This document shows positions 19,666-29,526 of a stretch of 64,000 bases of DNA, in pieces (position 1 is the stretch's first letter; every line of letters starts with the position of its first letter). Location of the stretch: contig JAHZKX010000057.1 in the NCBI GenBank assembly GCA_022600195.1, forward strand, positions 147,991 to 211,990, written 5' to 3'. The notes under the pieces were generated by a model that saw nothing but the letters and a program-made list of their open reading frames with translations, was not told where the DNA came from and made no database searches. A program made the translations under genes and the position numbers. The DNA is from Planctomycetota bacterium. GTDB lineage: Bacteria > Planctomycetota > Planctomycetia > Planctomycetales > Planctomycetaceae.

Positions 19666-19929
19666 ATGAGTGGCCCCATTGTTCGTACAGGTACTACCCC
19701 ACAGTTCTGGGAAAATTACGATAAAATCTTTGGCGATACTCCTAAAAAAGGTAAGAAAAAGAAAGCCGCGACCAAAAAAAAGACAGCCAAAAAAGGGACA
19801 GCAAAAAAGAAAGCTGCAAAAAAAGCCCCTGCTAAGAAATCACCTGCCAAAAAAGTAACGGCCGCAAAAGCAGCAAAAAAGAAAACGACAAAAAAGAAAA
19901 CGGCGAAAAAGAAATCCAGAAAAAAATAA
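19666..19929 (+). CDS. Lys/Ala-rich histone-H1-like protein with a conserved N-terminal tag
   Basis: The 87-residue protein has two parts. Residues 1-25 include RTGTTPQFWENYDKIFGD, an ordered tag that I recall from other planctomycete small basic proteins. Residues 26-87 are almost only Lys, Ala, Thr and Pro, with repeated KKxAKK and AAKK units as in bacterial H1/HU-tail-like proteins. This points to binding of DNA or RNA. The ATG at 19666 has GGAG nine or ten bases upstream, a good ribosome-binding site. Downstream, an 8-bp inverted repeat (GAGAACGT at 19938 and ACGTTCTC at 19957) may be a weak terminator. The A-rich coding strand also creates long open frames on other strands that are not genes. 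Confidence 0.85.
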   Translation: MSGPIVRTGTTPQFWENYDKIFGDTPKKGKKKKAATKKKTAKKGTAKKKAAKKAPAKKSPAKKVTAAKAAKKKTTKKKTAKKKSRKK

Positions 19930-20004
19930 CCCGCTTCGAGAACGTACTTTTCCACGACGTTCTCTCCAGTTTACTTCTATGGCTTAACAAGGTGCTCAAG
20001 TTCA

Positions 20005-21597
20005 GTGAATCCTGAATCCACAGCTTCTAAAATCACGCCTCAAGCCATTCTTATCATTTTGTTGATCGGCGGTTCTTTTGCCGCTGACTCGTTTCTTCGC
20101 TTCCCCATTCCCGGAACAAATGAACCACACTACCTTTCTAAAGCCAAACATTTCTGGACCCCACAGTGGTGTTCCGGTGATTTTTTCCTGGAATCTTCCA
20201 ACGCGCATGCCTTTTTTTATCAGACAATAGGCAGCGTGACACAATGGCTTTCATTACACAATACGGCGATTCTCGGAAGGTTAACTGGATTTCTACTATT
20301 GGCAATCGGCTGGTTTCGGCTCATCCGGGTTTTGGTTCCCGGAATCTGGTCTCCTCTGATTTCTGTCTGGATCTATCTCGGAATCGCGGCCATAGGAAAC
20401 TTTTCTGGTGAATGGATTATCGGAGGCGTAGAGTCCAAAGTATTTGCCTATAGTTTTCTTTTTCTGTCACTGGCGAATGCATGTGATCAGAACTGGAATC
20501 GCTCTGCAATCTATGCAGGGCTGACCATCAGCGCGCATCCCGTCGTGGGAATTTGGGCCATCCTTTGCGAAGGATTCGCGATTATCAGCCACTGGTTTCT
20601 TTACAAATCCTCTCGCAATAAAATCACGCTTCACCAGTTTATTAAAACCGCAATTCCCGCAGGTGGACTACTGATTCTCTGCGCCCTTCCCGGGTTAATT
20701 CCTTCACTGGAACTCTTGATTCAAGGTGACGCACAAGACAAATTCGCAGCAAACTATATTCAAGTCTTCTACCGTATCAAACATCACCTTGATCCGATGG
20801 ACTTTCATTTCAGTAGTTATTTACTATATGCGATGCTTCTGGGAATCTGGTTGCTTTTACGACGAAATGAAAGTCCTACGTTCGCCAATCGTTTTTTTCT
20901 GTTCTTTATCGCAGGAACCTTCGGCTTGGCATGCATTGGTCTCTTATTAGGAGCAGGACCACGCCCGGCCAGCGAAATGCCCTTATATGCTTTTCGGATG
21001 TCACTTTTAAAGTTTTATCCGTTTCGTCTGTTTGACGCCTTGCTTCCTCTGGCCGTCTCTGTTTCGATTCTGATTTCGATTCATCAACGATTCCTTGACA
21101 CTCGAGATTCAGTTGCAAAGCCGCACCGATTCTCAGAATCATCTAAGAATGCAATCATCGTCATACTCAGCCTGGGGCTTTTTACATCCGTGCTCTATTC
21201 GGCCTGGCTGGTTCCCCCAATCCACAAAATGTCTCCCGCGCAACGAAAAGACTGGATTGATGCCTGTCACTGGGTGAATCTGCATTCTCCCCAAACAGCC
21301 CTATTTTTAACGCCCGTGCATGAATCAGACTTCAAATGGTATGCACAAAGACCGGAATACGTCACCTTTAAAGACTGTCCCCAGGATGCCAGTGGAGTTG
21401 TAGAATGGAATCGACGTCTAAAATACCTACGAAAATGGGGACAGGAATACTATAATGAAGGCTTTGATGACCGCGCCTTAAGTACACTCAAACAAAAAAC
21501 AAACATCACACATTTGCTTGTAAAACGGCTCGGACCCTTTACAACAATCAAACCCATTTATCAAAATCAAACTTATAAAGTCTACAAACTTCCCTGA
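20005..21597 (+). CDS. Polytopic membrane protein resembling planctomycete DUF6798
   Basis: The start is a GTG at 20005. The 530-residue protein has a first helix at about 13-28, an extracytoplasmic loop with NEPHYLSKAKHFWTPQW, then about nine more helices to residue 405. A soluble C-terminus of about 125 residues follows, with DACHWVNLHSPQTALFLTP, FKWYAQRPEYVTFKDCPQDA and VVEWNRRLKYL. These C-terminal motifs resemble the family I know as DUF6798, polytopic proteins common in planctomycetes, possibly related to GT-C transferases. No catalytic function is established. The stop is 14 bp before the next ATG, so it forms an operon with the PQQ-like propeller protein. Confidence 0.75.
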   Translation: MNPESTASKITPQAILIILLIGGSFAADSFLRFPIPGTNEPHYLSKAKHFWTPQWCSGDFFLESSNAHAFFYQTIGSVTQWLSLHNTAILGRLTGFLLLAIGWFRLIRVLVPGIWSPLISVWIYLGIAAIGNFSGEWIIGGVESKVFAYSFLFLSLANACDQNWNRSAIYAGLTISAHPVVGIWAILCEGFAIISHWFLYKSSRNKITLHQFIKTAIPAGGLLILCALPGLIPSLELLIQGDAQDKFAANYIQVFYRIKHHLDPMDFHFSSYLLYAMLLGIWLLLRRNESPTFANRFFLFFIAGTFGLACIGLLLGAGPRPASEMPLYAFRMSLLKFYPFRLFDALLPLAVSVSILISIHQRFLDTRDSVAKPHRFSESSKNAIIVILSLGLFTSVLYSAWLVPPIHKMSPAQRKDWIDACHWVNLHSPQTALFLTPVHESDFKWYAQRPEYVTFKDCPQDASGVVEWNRRLKYLRKWGQEYYNEGFDDRALSTLKQKTNITHLLVKRLGPFTTIKPIYQNQTYKVYKLP

Positions 21598-21611
21598 ACA
21601 CCTTCCTCCAA

Positions 21612-23141
21612 ATGGTTAACCTTATGCATCATCCAGGCAAATCTATTTCGAGCTCTGACACTCATTTATTATTCACAGTGCTCCTGGCAAGCTTCCTTTC
21701 CCTGAGCACGGCATTACCAGTTCCGCAGAGCGGCCAGCTTGAAGCAACGGCGTTCGCACAGTCTGTTGATCAAAAATCAGGAAGCTGGCCTTACTTTCTC
21801 GGCCCCTTCCATACCGGAATCTCGACTGAAACAAATCTGATAGACCAGTTTCCTCAGGAAGGCCCTCCCTTGTTGTGGGAAAAAGAGATTGGAACAGGTT
21901 ACAGTGCCCCCTCGATACTGGGCAATCGACTCGTAATTCATCACCGACCGAATGGAAATCGAAAAGGTAAAGAGGTCATTGAATGCGTGGAAGCAGATAC
22001 CGGAAAATTTATATGGAAATACGAATACGATTCAGATTTCCGAGACCCCTATGGATATAACAACGGTCCGCGCTGCTCTCCCCTTCTGACTGAGAAATAC
22101 TGTTATACATTTGGTGCCCAGGGAAAGCTGTATTGTCTCAACCTTAAAGAAGGAACCATGGTCTGGTTTCGTGACTGCTTGAAAGACTTTGACGTCCCTC
22201 CCGGTTTCTTTGGGGTCGGTTCAACCCCCATTCTGGAAGGCGACAAATTAATTGTGATGGTGGGAGGCAAACCCAACTCTGGCATGGTGGCCTTTGATGC
22301 AACGACGGGAAAAACGCTCTGGAAAAATGTCGGTAAAATCGTCTGGAATGGAACAGAAACCGGCTGGGAAAGGATGCCAAACTATAAATGGCGTGGAAAT
22401 GAAAAAATCTCCAGCTACTCTTCCCCCCTCGCTGTCACCATACATGGTAAACGTCATTTGCTCTGCCTGATGAGGCAGGGGCTTGTTTCACTTAACCCCC
22501 AGGATGGTTCGGTCAATTTCAAATACTGGTTTCGTTCGCTCATTAATGATTCAGTAAATGCGGCGCGACCGGTGGTTGTGGGGGACAAAATATTTCTGTC
22601 TGCCGCTTATCAGGTCGGCTCTGCTTTATTACAAGTCAATTCAGATGGAAAGTCTTACCAGGAACTCTGGCGCAACCCTGCAAACATGCTGACTCACTGG
22701 TCAACTACTATTCATCACGATGGTTACCTTTACGGATTCAGCGGCCGACACGAGCGAGGAGCCACGATGCGCTGCCTGAAACTATCTGATGGAAAAGTGA
22801 TGTGGGAGGCTGATGGAACAGCAGCCGTCGTGGGAAAAGTTAAACCCAATCAATTAACCGGACAATATCAGTGGATCGATTCTGGTAAAACAGCTCCCTG
22901 GCCTTTTTATGGACGTGGCTCTGCAATCATGGCTGATAATAAATTCATTGTTCTGGGAGAGCGTGGCACACTGGCCATTCTTAAAATTGATCCGAATCAG
23001 TGCAGCGAAGTTTGTCGTACTTCATTTCCACAAATCAAGTATCCTGCCTGGGCCGCTCCGGTTTTGGCTCACAAAAAAATCTATCTCCGAAGTGAATCAC
23101 ATTTGATTTGTCTGGATTTTGCCAAAAAACCTACAAAATAA
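21612..23141 (+). CDS. Secreted PQQ-like beta-propeller protein
   Basis: A hydrophobic N-terminal signal (HLLFTVLLASFLSLSTALPV, about 17-37) indicates export. From about residue 58, repeated blades carry the WD/PQQ-type pattern ending in AxD..TGKxxWK, for example ECVEADTGKFIWKYEY, VAFDATTGKTLWKNV and LKLSDGKVMWEADG. This places it with the PQQ_2/pyrrolo-quinoline-like propellers that are abundant in planctomycetes and are often not real quinoproteins. There is no clear PQQ or metal ligand set, so a binding or scaffold role is as likely as dehydrogenase activity. It is the second gene of an operon with the DUF6798-like membrane protein. It converges with murA. Confidence 0.82.
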   Translation: MVNLMHHPGKSISSSDTHLLFTVLLASFLSLSTALPVPQSGQLEATAFAQSVDQKSGSWPYFLGPFHTGISTETNLIDQFPQEGPPLLWEKEIGTGYSAPSILGNRLVIHHRPNGNRKGKEVIECVEADTGKFIWKYEYDSDFRDPYGYNNGPRCSPLLTEKYCYTFGAQGKLYCLNLKEGTMVWFRDCLKDFDVPPGFFGVGSTPILEGDKLIVMVGGKPNSGMVAFDATTGKTLWKNVGKIVWNGTETGWERMPNYKWRGNEKISSYSSPLAVTIHGKRHLLCLMRQGLVSLNPQDGSVNFKYWFRSLINDSVNAARPVVVGDKIFLSAAYQVGSALLQVNSDGKSYQELWRNPANMLTHWSTTIHHDGYLYGFSGRHERGATMRCLKLSDGKVMWEADGTAAVVGKVKPNQLTGQYQWIDSGKTAPWPFYGRGSAIMADNKFIVLGERGTLAILKIDPNQCSEVCRTSFPQIKYPAWAAPVLAHKKIYLRSESHLICLDFAKKPTK

Positions 23142-23213
23142 TTGGAGAGTCGTCGCTACACTGGAAAAACAAGCAAGAAGTCACCAGGCATTATCGATTT
23201 ATCAGTCTAGTGC

Positions 23214-24650
23214 TTAGCCTGCTTCAGTCTGATTCGATGACTCAGTCGGCTCAACGCTCGAACTCTGATTCCAGTGTGGTCCCGTTAAGGCATCCATTAA
23301 CTCAGAGTAACTGGGACGGCTCTCATCATCGGTCAACTTCAGACTTTCCGGCATATTATTCGGTTCGTCTTTGACCCGCTGAACCTGGGCCCCCAATGAG
23401 ATCAGTTTCTCCTCTAAATTCTCGTAACCACGGTCCAGATGATAAATCCGACGGATCACGGTCTCTCCTTCCGCAGCCAGACCCGCTAATACCAAAGCGG
23501 CGCTGGCCCTTAAATCGGAAGCCATCACACACGCACCACTTAACCGGGTCACTCCATTGAGAATGGCACTCGCGGATTCGCGTCGGATCCTGGCCCCCAT
23601 CCGTGCTAATTCTGATGCATGCATGAATCGATCAGGAAAGACCTTGTCAGTCACAATACTGATGCCCGGAACACAGGCAAGCAATGACATTAATTGGGCT
23701 TGAACGTCTGTCGGAATCCCAGGATAGGGCAAGGCAATGCAATCGACAGATTTGAGAGGCTGCACCACTTTCACAAGAATCGTCTGTTTCCTGGCAGGTT
23801 GCTCCGGGGATTCGAGTTCGATCTGCACTCCGATATCTCTCAGTTTTTCAATGATCGCGGTAATATGATCGGGACGAACCTGATTTAACCGAACCTCACC
23901 ACCTGTAATCGCAGCGGCAATCATTAACGTGGCCACTTCAATTCGATCTGGAATGACCTCATGTTCTACCCCCTGTAGTTGATCGACACCTTCGATTTTC
24001 AAAAAAGGAGTTCCCAACCCTTCGATCTTGGCGCCTGCAGCATTGAGAAAATTGCCTACATCGACCACCTCTGGTTCGCAGGCCGCCGATTCAATTGTCG
24101 TAGTCCCTTGAGCCAATGTCGCAGCGATCATCACATTGCAGGTTCCGGTAACGGTACTTCCAAATGCCCCTCCCAGAAAAATATTGGCGCCACGTAAGCG
24201 GTCGGCACGCGCAATAACATATCCACGTTCGACACGAATTTGTGCCCCTAAAGCAGCCAGACCTTTCAGATGCAAATCAATCGGTCGATCTCCGATATTG
24301 CAACCACCGGGTAACGATACACAAGCCATACGACGTTTGGCTAATAATGGACCAAGGACACAAACGCTGGCGCGCATTCGCCTCACAAGTTCATAGTCTG
24401 CGATGCACGATGTCTCGTCAACAGTTTTCAGATGCAGTGCGCCCGCGTCATCGCGATCGACCTGCATTCCCAGAGAGCCAAGCACTTGTGATTGAGTTGA
24501 GACATCCACAAGATTGGGAATGGAACGCAGGACCGTCTCGCCCTCGCACGCTAATGCAGCTGCCATCAGTGGCAATGCGGAGTTCTTGGCACCACTCACT
24601 GGAACACAACCTGAAAGTCGCTCGCCTCCGCGAACGATCAACATATCCAT
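23214..24650 (-). CDS. murA: UDP-N-acetylglucosamine 1-carboxyvinyltransferase
   Basis: This enzyme catalyses the first committed step of peptidoglycan synthesis, transfer of enolpyruvate from PEP to UDP-GlcNAc in the cytoplasm. [15 protein letters not shown] near the N-terminus carries the conserved Lys22/Asn23. RRMRAS (about 90-95) and [11 protein letters not shown] with the PEP-binding Cys117 are intact, so fosfomycin sensitivity at this site would be expected from the residue. [17 protein letters not shown] and the later [16 protein letters not shown] are also present. The protein is 478 residues, about 55 longer than usual. The extra part is a polar, Ser/Pro/Glu-rich C-terminal tail after LGAQVQRV. 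The gene follows prmC on the same strand in genome order but is transcribed separately upstream of it (60-bp gap). Confidence 0.96.
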   Translation of the reverse strand: MDMLIVRGGERLSGCVPVSGAKNSALPLMAAALACEGETVLRSIPNLVDVSTQSQVLGSLGMQVDRDDAGALHLKTVDETSCIADYELVRRMRASVCVLGPLLAKRRMACVSLPGGCNIGDRPIDLHLKGLAALGAQIRVERGYVIARADRLRGANIFLGGAFGSTVTGTCNVMIAATLAQGTTTIESAACEPEVVDVGNFLNAAGAKIEGLGTPFLKIEGVDQLQGVEHEVIPDRIEVATLMIAAAITGGEVRLNQVRPDHITAIIEKLRDIGVQIELESPEQPARKQTILVKVVQPLKSVDCIALPYPGIPTDVQAQLMSLLACVPGISIVTDKVFPDRFMHASELARMGARIRRESASAILNGVTRLSGACVMASDLRASAALVLAGLAAEGETVIRRIYHLDRGYENLEEKLISLGAQVQRVKDEPNNMPESLKLTDDESRPSYSELMDALTGPHWNQSSSVEPTESSNQTEAG

Positions 24651-24710
24651 CCCTGGATCTCCTGAAGTTGTTAATGCTGTTTTTCGATCTGGGGAGTATA
24701 GAGAATCTGA

Positions 24711-25640
24711 TTATTTTAAGATAGGCAGTTTTTGGCCGATAATAACCCGGGAACGACCTGCCAGATCTGCTTTCACACTGATCTCAGCATATTTTCCTGA
24801 TGCATCGAACAGTTGTTTTAAGGAGGATTCCTGCTCGGGAGAAAATTCCAATAGCAATAGGCCTCCTTCTTTCAAATAGGAATCCGCTTCCCGAATGATT
24901 CGCCGATAATAATCGAGCCCATCAGTGCCTCCCGCTAATGCCAGACGGGGTTCATGTCGGCTCACATCAGCATCGAGTGACTCGATTTCAGCTTCGGAAA
25001 TATACGGTGGATTACTGACAATGATATCAAATACAGAACCCTCAGAAATTCCCTCAAAATAATCACTCTGCAGAAATCGAATTCTTTGCGACTGCCCATT
25101 CGTCTCTGCATTTTTTTGAGCGATCGTCAAAGCAGCAGTACTGATATCAGTTGCCAGAAATGAGGCGTGCGGACAATGGGTGGCAGCAGCAATGGCTATA
25201 CAACCGCTGCCCGTACACAAATCAAGAATGTAAGGTGAGGCTTCTTTTTGCGCTACATCGACCAATTCCATCACCAGTGTTTCTGTATCCGGTCGCGGTA
25301 CCAGAACATTTTGATCGACATAAAAATCCAAACCAAAAAATTCACGGTTACCCACAAGATAAGCAACCGGTTCTGATTTCGCTCGTCGTTGAACCAGCTC
25401 GCGCATCAGCGTACGTTCTACTGAACTGACTTCGTCTTCATAGTTTGTATAGAGACGTATTCGCTCGCATTTTCGCGCGAACGCCAGAAGCACTTCCGCA
25501 TCCAGACGAGGAGAATCACTACCATGTTTGGTTAAATGAGCCGTCGTCCAATCGAGAATACGTCGCACCGTCCACGACTCTGTCGCATCCTGTGAAGTAT
25601 TCTCCGGTGATTGTGGATTTTCTTTCACGATACGATCCAT
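24711..25640 (-). CDS. prmC: Release factor glutamine N5-methyltransferase
   Basis: PrmC (HemK) methylates the Gln of the GGQ motif in class I release factors using SAM. The catalytic NPPY is in IIVSNPPYISEAEIESL, and the SAM-binding loop is DLCTGSGCIAIAAA. The N-terminal helical domain is present (WTVRRILDWTTAHLTKHG). The frame can be extended to a TTG at 25655, but the ATG at 25640 is the more likely start. It lies 39 bp behind the prfA stop on the same strand, the classical prfA-prmC arrangement in which the enzyme is made with its substrate. Confidence 0.94.
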   Translation of the reverse strand: MDRIVKENPQSPENTSQDATESWTVRRILDWTTAHLTKHGSDSPRLDAEVLLAFARKCERIRLYTNYEDEVSSVERTLMRELVQRRAKSEPVAYLVGNREFFGLDFYVDQNVLVPRPDTETLVMELVDVAQKEASPYILDLCTGSGCIAIAAATHCPHASFLATDISTAALTIAQKNAETNGQSQRIRFLQSDYFEGISEGSVFDIIVSNPPYISEAEIESLDADVSRHEPRLALAGGTDGLDYYRRIIREADSYLKEGGLLLLEFSPEQESSLKQLFDASGKYAEISVKADLAGRSRVIIGQKLPILK

Positions 25641-25679
25641 CGAAATAGCAGGCAACAGTGAAACAGCAGGAAATTGCTC

Positions 25680-26762
25680 TTATTTTTTCGAGCTATCACC
25701 CAGCAGGCGTTCTTCACGGTCAAACTGTAACAAGGCTTCAACCAGTTCATCCAGGCTTCCCTGCATAATCTGGTCAATTTTATAAAGTGAAAGGTTGATG
25801 CGGTGGTCAGTCACACGACCTTGTGGAAAGTTATAGGTGCGAATCCGCTGGCTGCGGTCTCCCGAACCGATCAATGTCCGACGTTGATCGGCGCGCTCGT
25901 CTGCTGCTTGCTGCTGCATTTGCTCCAGAACGCGGCTGCGAAGCACTCGCATCGCTTTGGCTTTATTTTTGTGTTGGCTTTTTTCATCCTGACATTGAAC
26001 GACGGTTCCGGTCGGCAGATGAGTAATACGAACGGCACTCTCAGTCTTATTGACTTTCTGCCCACCTGGTCCACTGGCATGAAATGTGTCCAGGCGAATG
26101 TCGTCTGGTTTGATATCAACTTCAATTTCGCTTGCTTCCGGCAATACGGCAACCGTTGCTGCGCTGGTATGTACGCGGCCTTGCGTTTCTGTTTCGGGAA
26201 CTCTTTGAACCCGATGCCCACCACTTTCAAACTGTAAACGGTGAAACGCGCCTTCACCGGCAATAGAGAACGTGACCTCCTTGATTCCCCCCAATTCAGT
26301 CGCATTCAGATTCAGAACTTCGGTCTTCCAGCCTTTCTGGGCCTCGACAAAGTGCTGATACATGTCAAATAATTCTCGTGCGAATAAAGCAGCTTCGTCA
26401 CCACCTGCTCCCGCGCGAATTTCCATGATCAAACCGCCGCGAGTAATCGAGTCACCTGATACAACAATATCTTCGAGCTCTTTCGTTTGAAGCTCATGCG
26501 CTTCACAAAGCTCATCCAGTTCCTTCTGTGCATATTCTTTTGCAGCAGGATCTGTTTCCTCAGCAACCATCTCACGTGCTACTTCAATATCTGCTTCACG
26601 AGAATTAAAGACTCGGAGTTCCTGCGCGACTTTGTTGAGACCGCCATACTCACGCTGGACCTCAACGAGCTTAGTGTTGTTTGTCAGAACTTCTGGATCC
26701 TGAAGTTGTTTTTCCAACTCTTCAAAACGATCCAGCTTTGCTTGCAGGGTAGGAAACTTCAT
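25680..26762 (-). CDS. prfA: Peptide chain release factor 1
   Basis: RF1 recognises UAA and UAG in the ribosomal A site and triggers peptide release. The catalytic GGQ is in [15 protein letters not shown]. The anticodon-like tripeptide is PET in [18 protein letters not shown], the variant common in RF1 and distinct from the SPF of RF2. At 360 residues the length is normal, and a coiled N-terminal domain ([17 protein letters not shown]) is present. It is first in the prfA-prmC operon and about 170 bp downstream of the L31 gene, from which it is separated by a terminator hairpin. Confidence 0.97.
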   Translation of the reverse strand: MKFPTLQAKLDRFEELEKQLQDPEVLTNNTKLVEVQREYGGLNKVAQELRVFNSREADIEVAREMVAEETDPAAKEYAQKELDELCEAHELQTKELEDIVVSGDSITRGGLIMEIRAGAGGDEAALFARELFDMYQHFVEAQKGWKTEVLNLNATELGGIKEVTFSIAGEGAFHRLQFESGGHRVQRVPETETQGRVHTSAATVAVLPEASEIEVDIKPDDIRLDTFHASGPGGQKVNKTESAVRITHLPTGTVVQCQDEKSQHKNKAKAMRVLRSRVLEQMQQQAADERADQRRTLIGSGDRSQRIRTYNFPQGRVTDHRINLSLYKIDQIMQGSLDELVEALLQFDREERLLGDSSKK

Positions 26763-26879
26763 TTACCCAAATCCACGACTAGGTCAGACAGTGTTCTGAT
26801 TTCATTCCAGAGATGTTCCTTCTCGGGATATTCAAAACAGTATCAGACTTTAAAAAACAGAAGGACATCACAGTTCACT

Positions 26880-26912
26880 AAAAGAGGCTCATACGGAGAT
26901 CCGCAGAGCCTC
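26880..26912 (-). terminator. Intrinsic terminator after rpmE
   Basis: On the minus strand GAGGCTC and GAGCCTC form a 7-bp stem, with an inner CGGA/TCCG pairing, followed by TTTT. It lies 24 bp after the stop of the L31 gene and separates it from prfA. Confidence 0.7.
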
Positions 26913-26935
26913 AATAAAAAATATTCGTAAAGTTG

Positions 26936-27223
26936 CTACTCGCCTTCTTTCTTGGCGTCTCCTTCTTCGGCGTTTCGCTTGTCCCAATTGTATTTCTTCT
27001 GAAACTTTTCAACACGCCCGGCACTGTCGACAAATTTCATCTTACCGGTGTAGTAGGGATGCGATTTGGAGCTGATTTCCACAGTCACCAGTGGGTAGGT
27101 ATTACCATCTTCCCATTCGACTGTTGACTTGGAAGTAGCCGTAGATTGAATCATAAATGAATCACCTGTTGAAGAATCCTTAAATACAACAGGATGATAA
27201 TCTGGATGGATGTCTTTTTTCAT
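26936..27223 (-). CDS. rpmE2: 50S ribosomal protein L31 type B
   Basis: The 95-residue protein opens [20 protein letters not shown] and carries [19 protein letters not shown], the diagnostic L31 motifs. None of the zinc-binding Cys residues of type A L31 is present, so this is the zinc-independent type B paralogue (RpmE2/YtiA type). The C-terminus has an acidic and lysine-rich extension ([13 protein letters not shown]). In other bacteria type B genes are often repressed by Zur, but I saw no clear Zur box upstream. It is a single-gene unit closed by the hairpin at 26880-26912. Confidence 0.95.
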   Translation of the reverse strand: MKKDIHPDYHPVVFKDSSTGDSFMIQSTATSKSTVEWEDGNTYPLVTVEISSKSHPYYTGKMKFVDSAGRVEKFQKKYNWDKRNAEEGDAKKEGE

Positions 27224-27793
27224 TTTTCTCAGCTTCTTTGTTACCTGAAAACTTTGTCGATCTCACGGAATGCTGGCAGTAAACCCCGCCCGTCATGATC
27301 GACTATGAAAGCATGGCTTCGTTTTACCCGATATCCAATGAGAAGTTACCCTCGTCTGCTGGAATCGATTCCTAAAATTAGGATGCAAAACGGCTTATAG
27401 AAATACATGTCTGATTCAGAATCACAGTTTACGTTCCTCTCTCTGAATGAGCAAGTGTAACAGACTCGCCGATCATTTCAACGCAAACCATTATGAACAA
27501 ATAACATACAATCATTCTACTCAATCAGATTGCTCACAATTCGATCATTTTTTAGTAATTTCCGAGTGCTGATCGGAATAATTTCGTCCTGGAGAGGTGA
27601 TCGTTCGCTGAAAAAGGTTTTTCAATTCCTCAGATCAAATTATCAGTAATAAGTGCCGTATTTCTTCAGGACTCTTTTGCTGTTTTTAAATTCAAATGGC
27701 ACATAACTTGGACTCCTGAACCAGACCGTTTAGAGTGAGAGAGAACAGACACACCACACCAGATTTGAAAAATTCTCTACCAGGAACACCAAG
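27224..27793. other. 570-bp divergent intergenic region between rpmE2 and the IlvD-family gene
   Basis: No convincing ORF, tRNA or strong hairpin is visible. The right end holds the sigma-54-like promoter candidate described separately. The left end should contain the rpmE2 promoter. Confidence 0.5.
27697..27712 (+). promoter_or_regulatory. Candidate sigma-54 (-24/-12) promoter
   Basis: TGGCACATAACTTGGA has the full TGGCAC -24 element at the right distance from a -12 element TTGG (consensus TTGC). It lies 82 bp before the ATG of the IlvD-family gene. One mismatch in the -12 core and no proven activator site keep confidence low. Confidence 0.3.
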
Positions 27794-29485
27794 ATGGAAC
27801 AGGCTTTGAATTGGAACAGTCAAAATTTGACGCACGGTTGGCAACGGGGGGTGACTGCCTTTTATTACGGCCTTGGTTTTTCAGATGATGATTTCGATAA
27901 AGCTCAGATCGGCATCGGTGTTCCACTACTGGATGGAAATCTCTGTAATGTCCACGCGTATGAATTGGCAAAAGACATTGCCCAGGGGTGCAAAGCGGCT
28001 GAGATGATCGGCTTTCCTTTCGGGGTTCCTGCAGTCAGCGATAATATCACACAGGGACAGGAAGGGGGAAATGCCAGCCTCCCTTCACGAAACATGATCG
28101 CAAATGGTGCAGAATGTGTTGTCAGTGCACACTCTTATGATGCACTCATTGGCCTCCATCATTGCGATAAAAATGGCCCTGGTTTTGCAATGGCTCTAGC
28201 GCGGATGAATTATCCCGGGCTGATTGTCAGTGGCGGCAGTATAATGCCCGGCTGTCATAATGGGCAGGACATTTCCATTCTGGATGTTTATGACTCACAA
28301 GCCTCCGCAGCAGTCGGTGCAATGGAACAATCCGAGGCAGAACAGATTCTAAAAACCGCCTGCCCCGGCCCGGGGGGATGTGGGATTGCAGCTTCATTTA
28401 ACACCTGGGGCATCGCGTTGGAAGCAATCGGGTTAATGCTGCCTTTCAGCAGTTCCACTCCAGCCATTGATGCAGCCAAAAAAACAGAGTGTCTGAATGT
28501 TGCCTCCGCAATGAAAAACCTGTTAAAGCAAAATATTCGGCCACGCGATATTCTGACGCGAAAAGCCTTCGAGAACGCCGCTGCGACCATTGCAGCAGTC
28601 GGTGGATCAACCAACGGCATCCTGCACCTGTTAGCACTGGCCAGAGAAGCGAAAGTCGATTTCCGGTTAGAGGACATCCAGAAAATCCTTACCAAAACCC
28701 CGGTTTACTGCAGCTTTGCTCCCCGTGGTAAAAAAACGATGGTTGATCTTCATAAACTGGGTGGCACACCTGTACTTCTAAAACATCTGTTGAAAGCGGG
28801 CATCATCGATGGCAGTTGCTTGACCGTCACAGGAAAAACGCTGGCTGAAAACCTGGCCGATGTGGGTGATGTAGCCAGCGACCAGGATTTAATTGCACCA
28901 CTTGACCAGCCTTATAAAGATTATGCCGACATTCAAGTCTGTTTCGGCAACCTCGCTCCGGGGGGGATTGTCTTCAAAGTTTCCAGCATGCAGGAATCCC
29001 ATTTTAGCGGCACTGCCTGTTGCTTTGATGATGCGAAAGATGTCGCAGATGCAGTGGAAGCAGGAAAAATCAAACCGGGAAACATCATTGTCTTACGAAA
29101 TCTGGGTCCCGTCGCCTCGGGAATGCCAGAAGTTTTGGTCGCGACAGCGGCGCTGGCCGTTCCCGAGCTGGACGGAAAAGTGGCCTTCATTTCTGACACA
29201 CGTGTTTCGGGTGTTTCACATGGCGCCATCGGTGTGCATTGTTCTCCCGAAGCAGCAGTCGGCGGACCTATAGGCCTCGTTCAGGACGGAGACCCTGTTT
29301 CTTTTGACCTGCTGAAAGGAACAATTCAAGTCGAAATCAGTGATGTAGAATTACAAAATCGTCGAGACAAATGGACCTTGAATCAGGTAAATCATACCAG
29401 AGGCTATCTCGCTGATTTCGCAGCGACAACATCCCAGGCGCATCATGGATGTGTGAGTAAAGCACTACATCCCACATGTGATTGA
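27794..29485 (+). CDS. ilvD: IlvD/Edd-family Fe-S dehydratase, probably dihydroxy-acid dehydratase
   Basis: The family converts dihydroxy acids to 2-keto acids with a [2Fe-2S] or [4Fe-4S] cluster. Candidate cluster cysteines are C51 (GNLCNVHA), C124 (HHCDKNGPG) and C196 (CPGPGGCGIAASFN), in the family order. IMPGCHNGQDISILDVYD and LPFSSSTPAIDA fit IlvD rather than the sugar-acid branch, and GVHCSPEAAVGGPIGLVQDGD closes the protein as in IlvD. The length (563) is normal. Valine/isoleucine synthesis is therefore the best guess, but a sugar-acid substrate is not excluded. No other ilv gene is adjacent. AGGA precedes the ATG by about eight bases. The next gene starts 41 bp after the stop. Confidence 0.85.
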   Translation: MEQALNWNSQNLTHGWQRGVTAFYYGLGFSDDDFDKAQIGIGVPLLDGNLCNVHAYELAKDIAQGCKAAEMIGFPFGVPAVSDNITQGQEGGNASLPSRNMIANGAECVVSAHSYDALIGLHHCDKNGPGFAMALARMNYPGLIVSGGSIMPGCHNGQDISILDVYDSQASAAVGAMEQSEAEQILKTACPGPGGCGIAASFNTWGIALEAIGLMLPFSSSTPAIDAAKKTECLNVASAMKNLLKQNIRPRDILTRKAFENAAATIAAVGGSTNGILHLLALAREAKVDFRLEDIQKILTKTPVYCSFAPRGKKTMVDLHKLGGTPVLLKHLLKAGIIDGSCLTVTGKTLAENLADVGDVASDQDLIAPLDQPYKDYADIQVCFGNLAPGGIVFKVSSMQESHFSGTACCFDDAKDVADAVEAGKIKPGNIIVLRNLGPVASGMPEVLVATAALAVPELDGKVAFISDTRVSGVSHGAIGVHCSPEAAVGGPIGLVQDGDPVSFDLLKGTIQVEISDVELQNRRDKWTLNQVNHTRGYLADFAATTSQAHHGCVSKALHPTCD

Positions 29486-29526
29486 GACAAAAAAACATAA
29501 ACGAAACTACGACGGAATCAAGCAAA

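Noticed and set aside
19670..19955. Long open frames in the other reading frame and antisense to the lysine-rich gene
   Set aside because: They are by-products of the A-rich repetitive coding strand, with unrealistic composition (poly-Phe/Ala or poly-Lys/Gln) and no ribosome-binding site.
23141..23175. Sequence TTGGAGAGTCGTCGCTACACTGGA resembling the repeat core
   Set aside because: It only matches the repeat with gaps and lacks the flanking conserved blocks; chance resemblance between convergent genes is as likely.
25803..26930. Several long plus-strand frames across prfA
   Set aside because: They are antisense to a certain gene with normal motifs and show no family resemblance.
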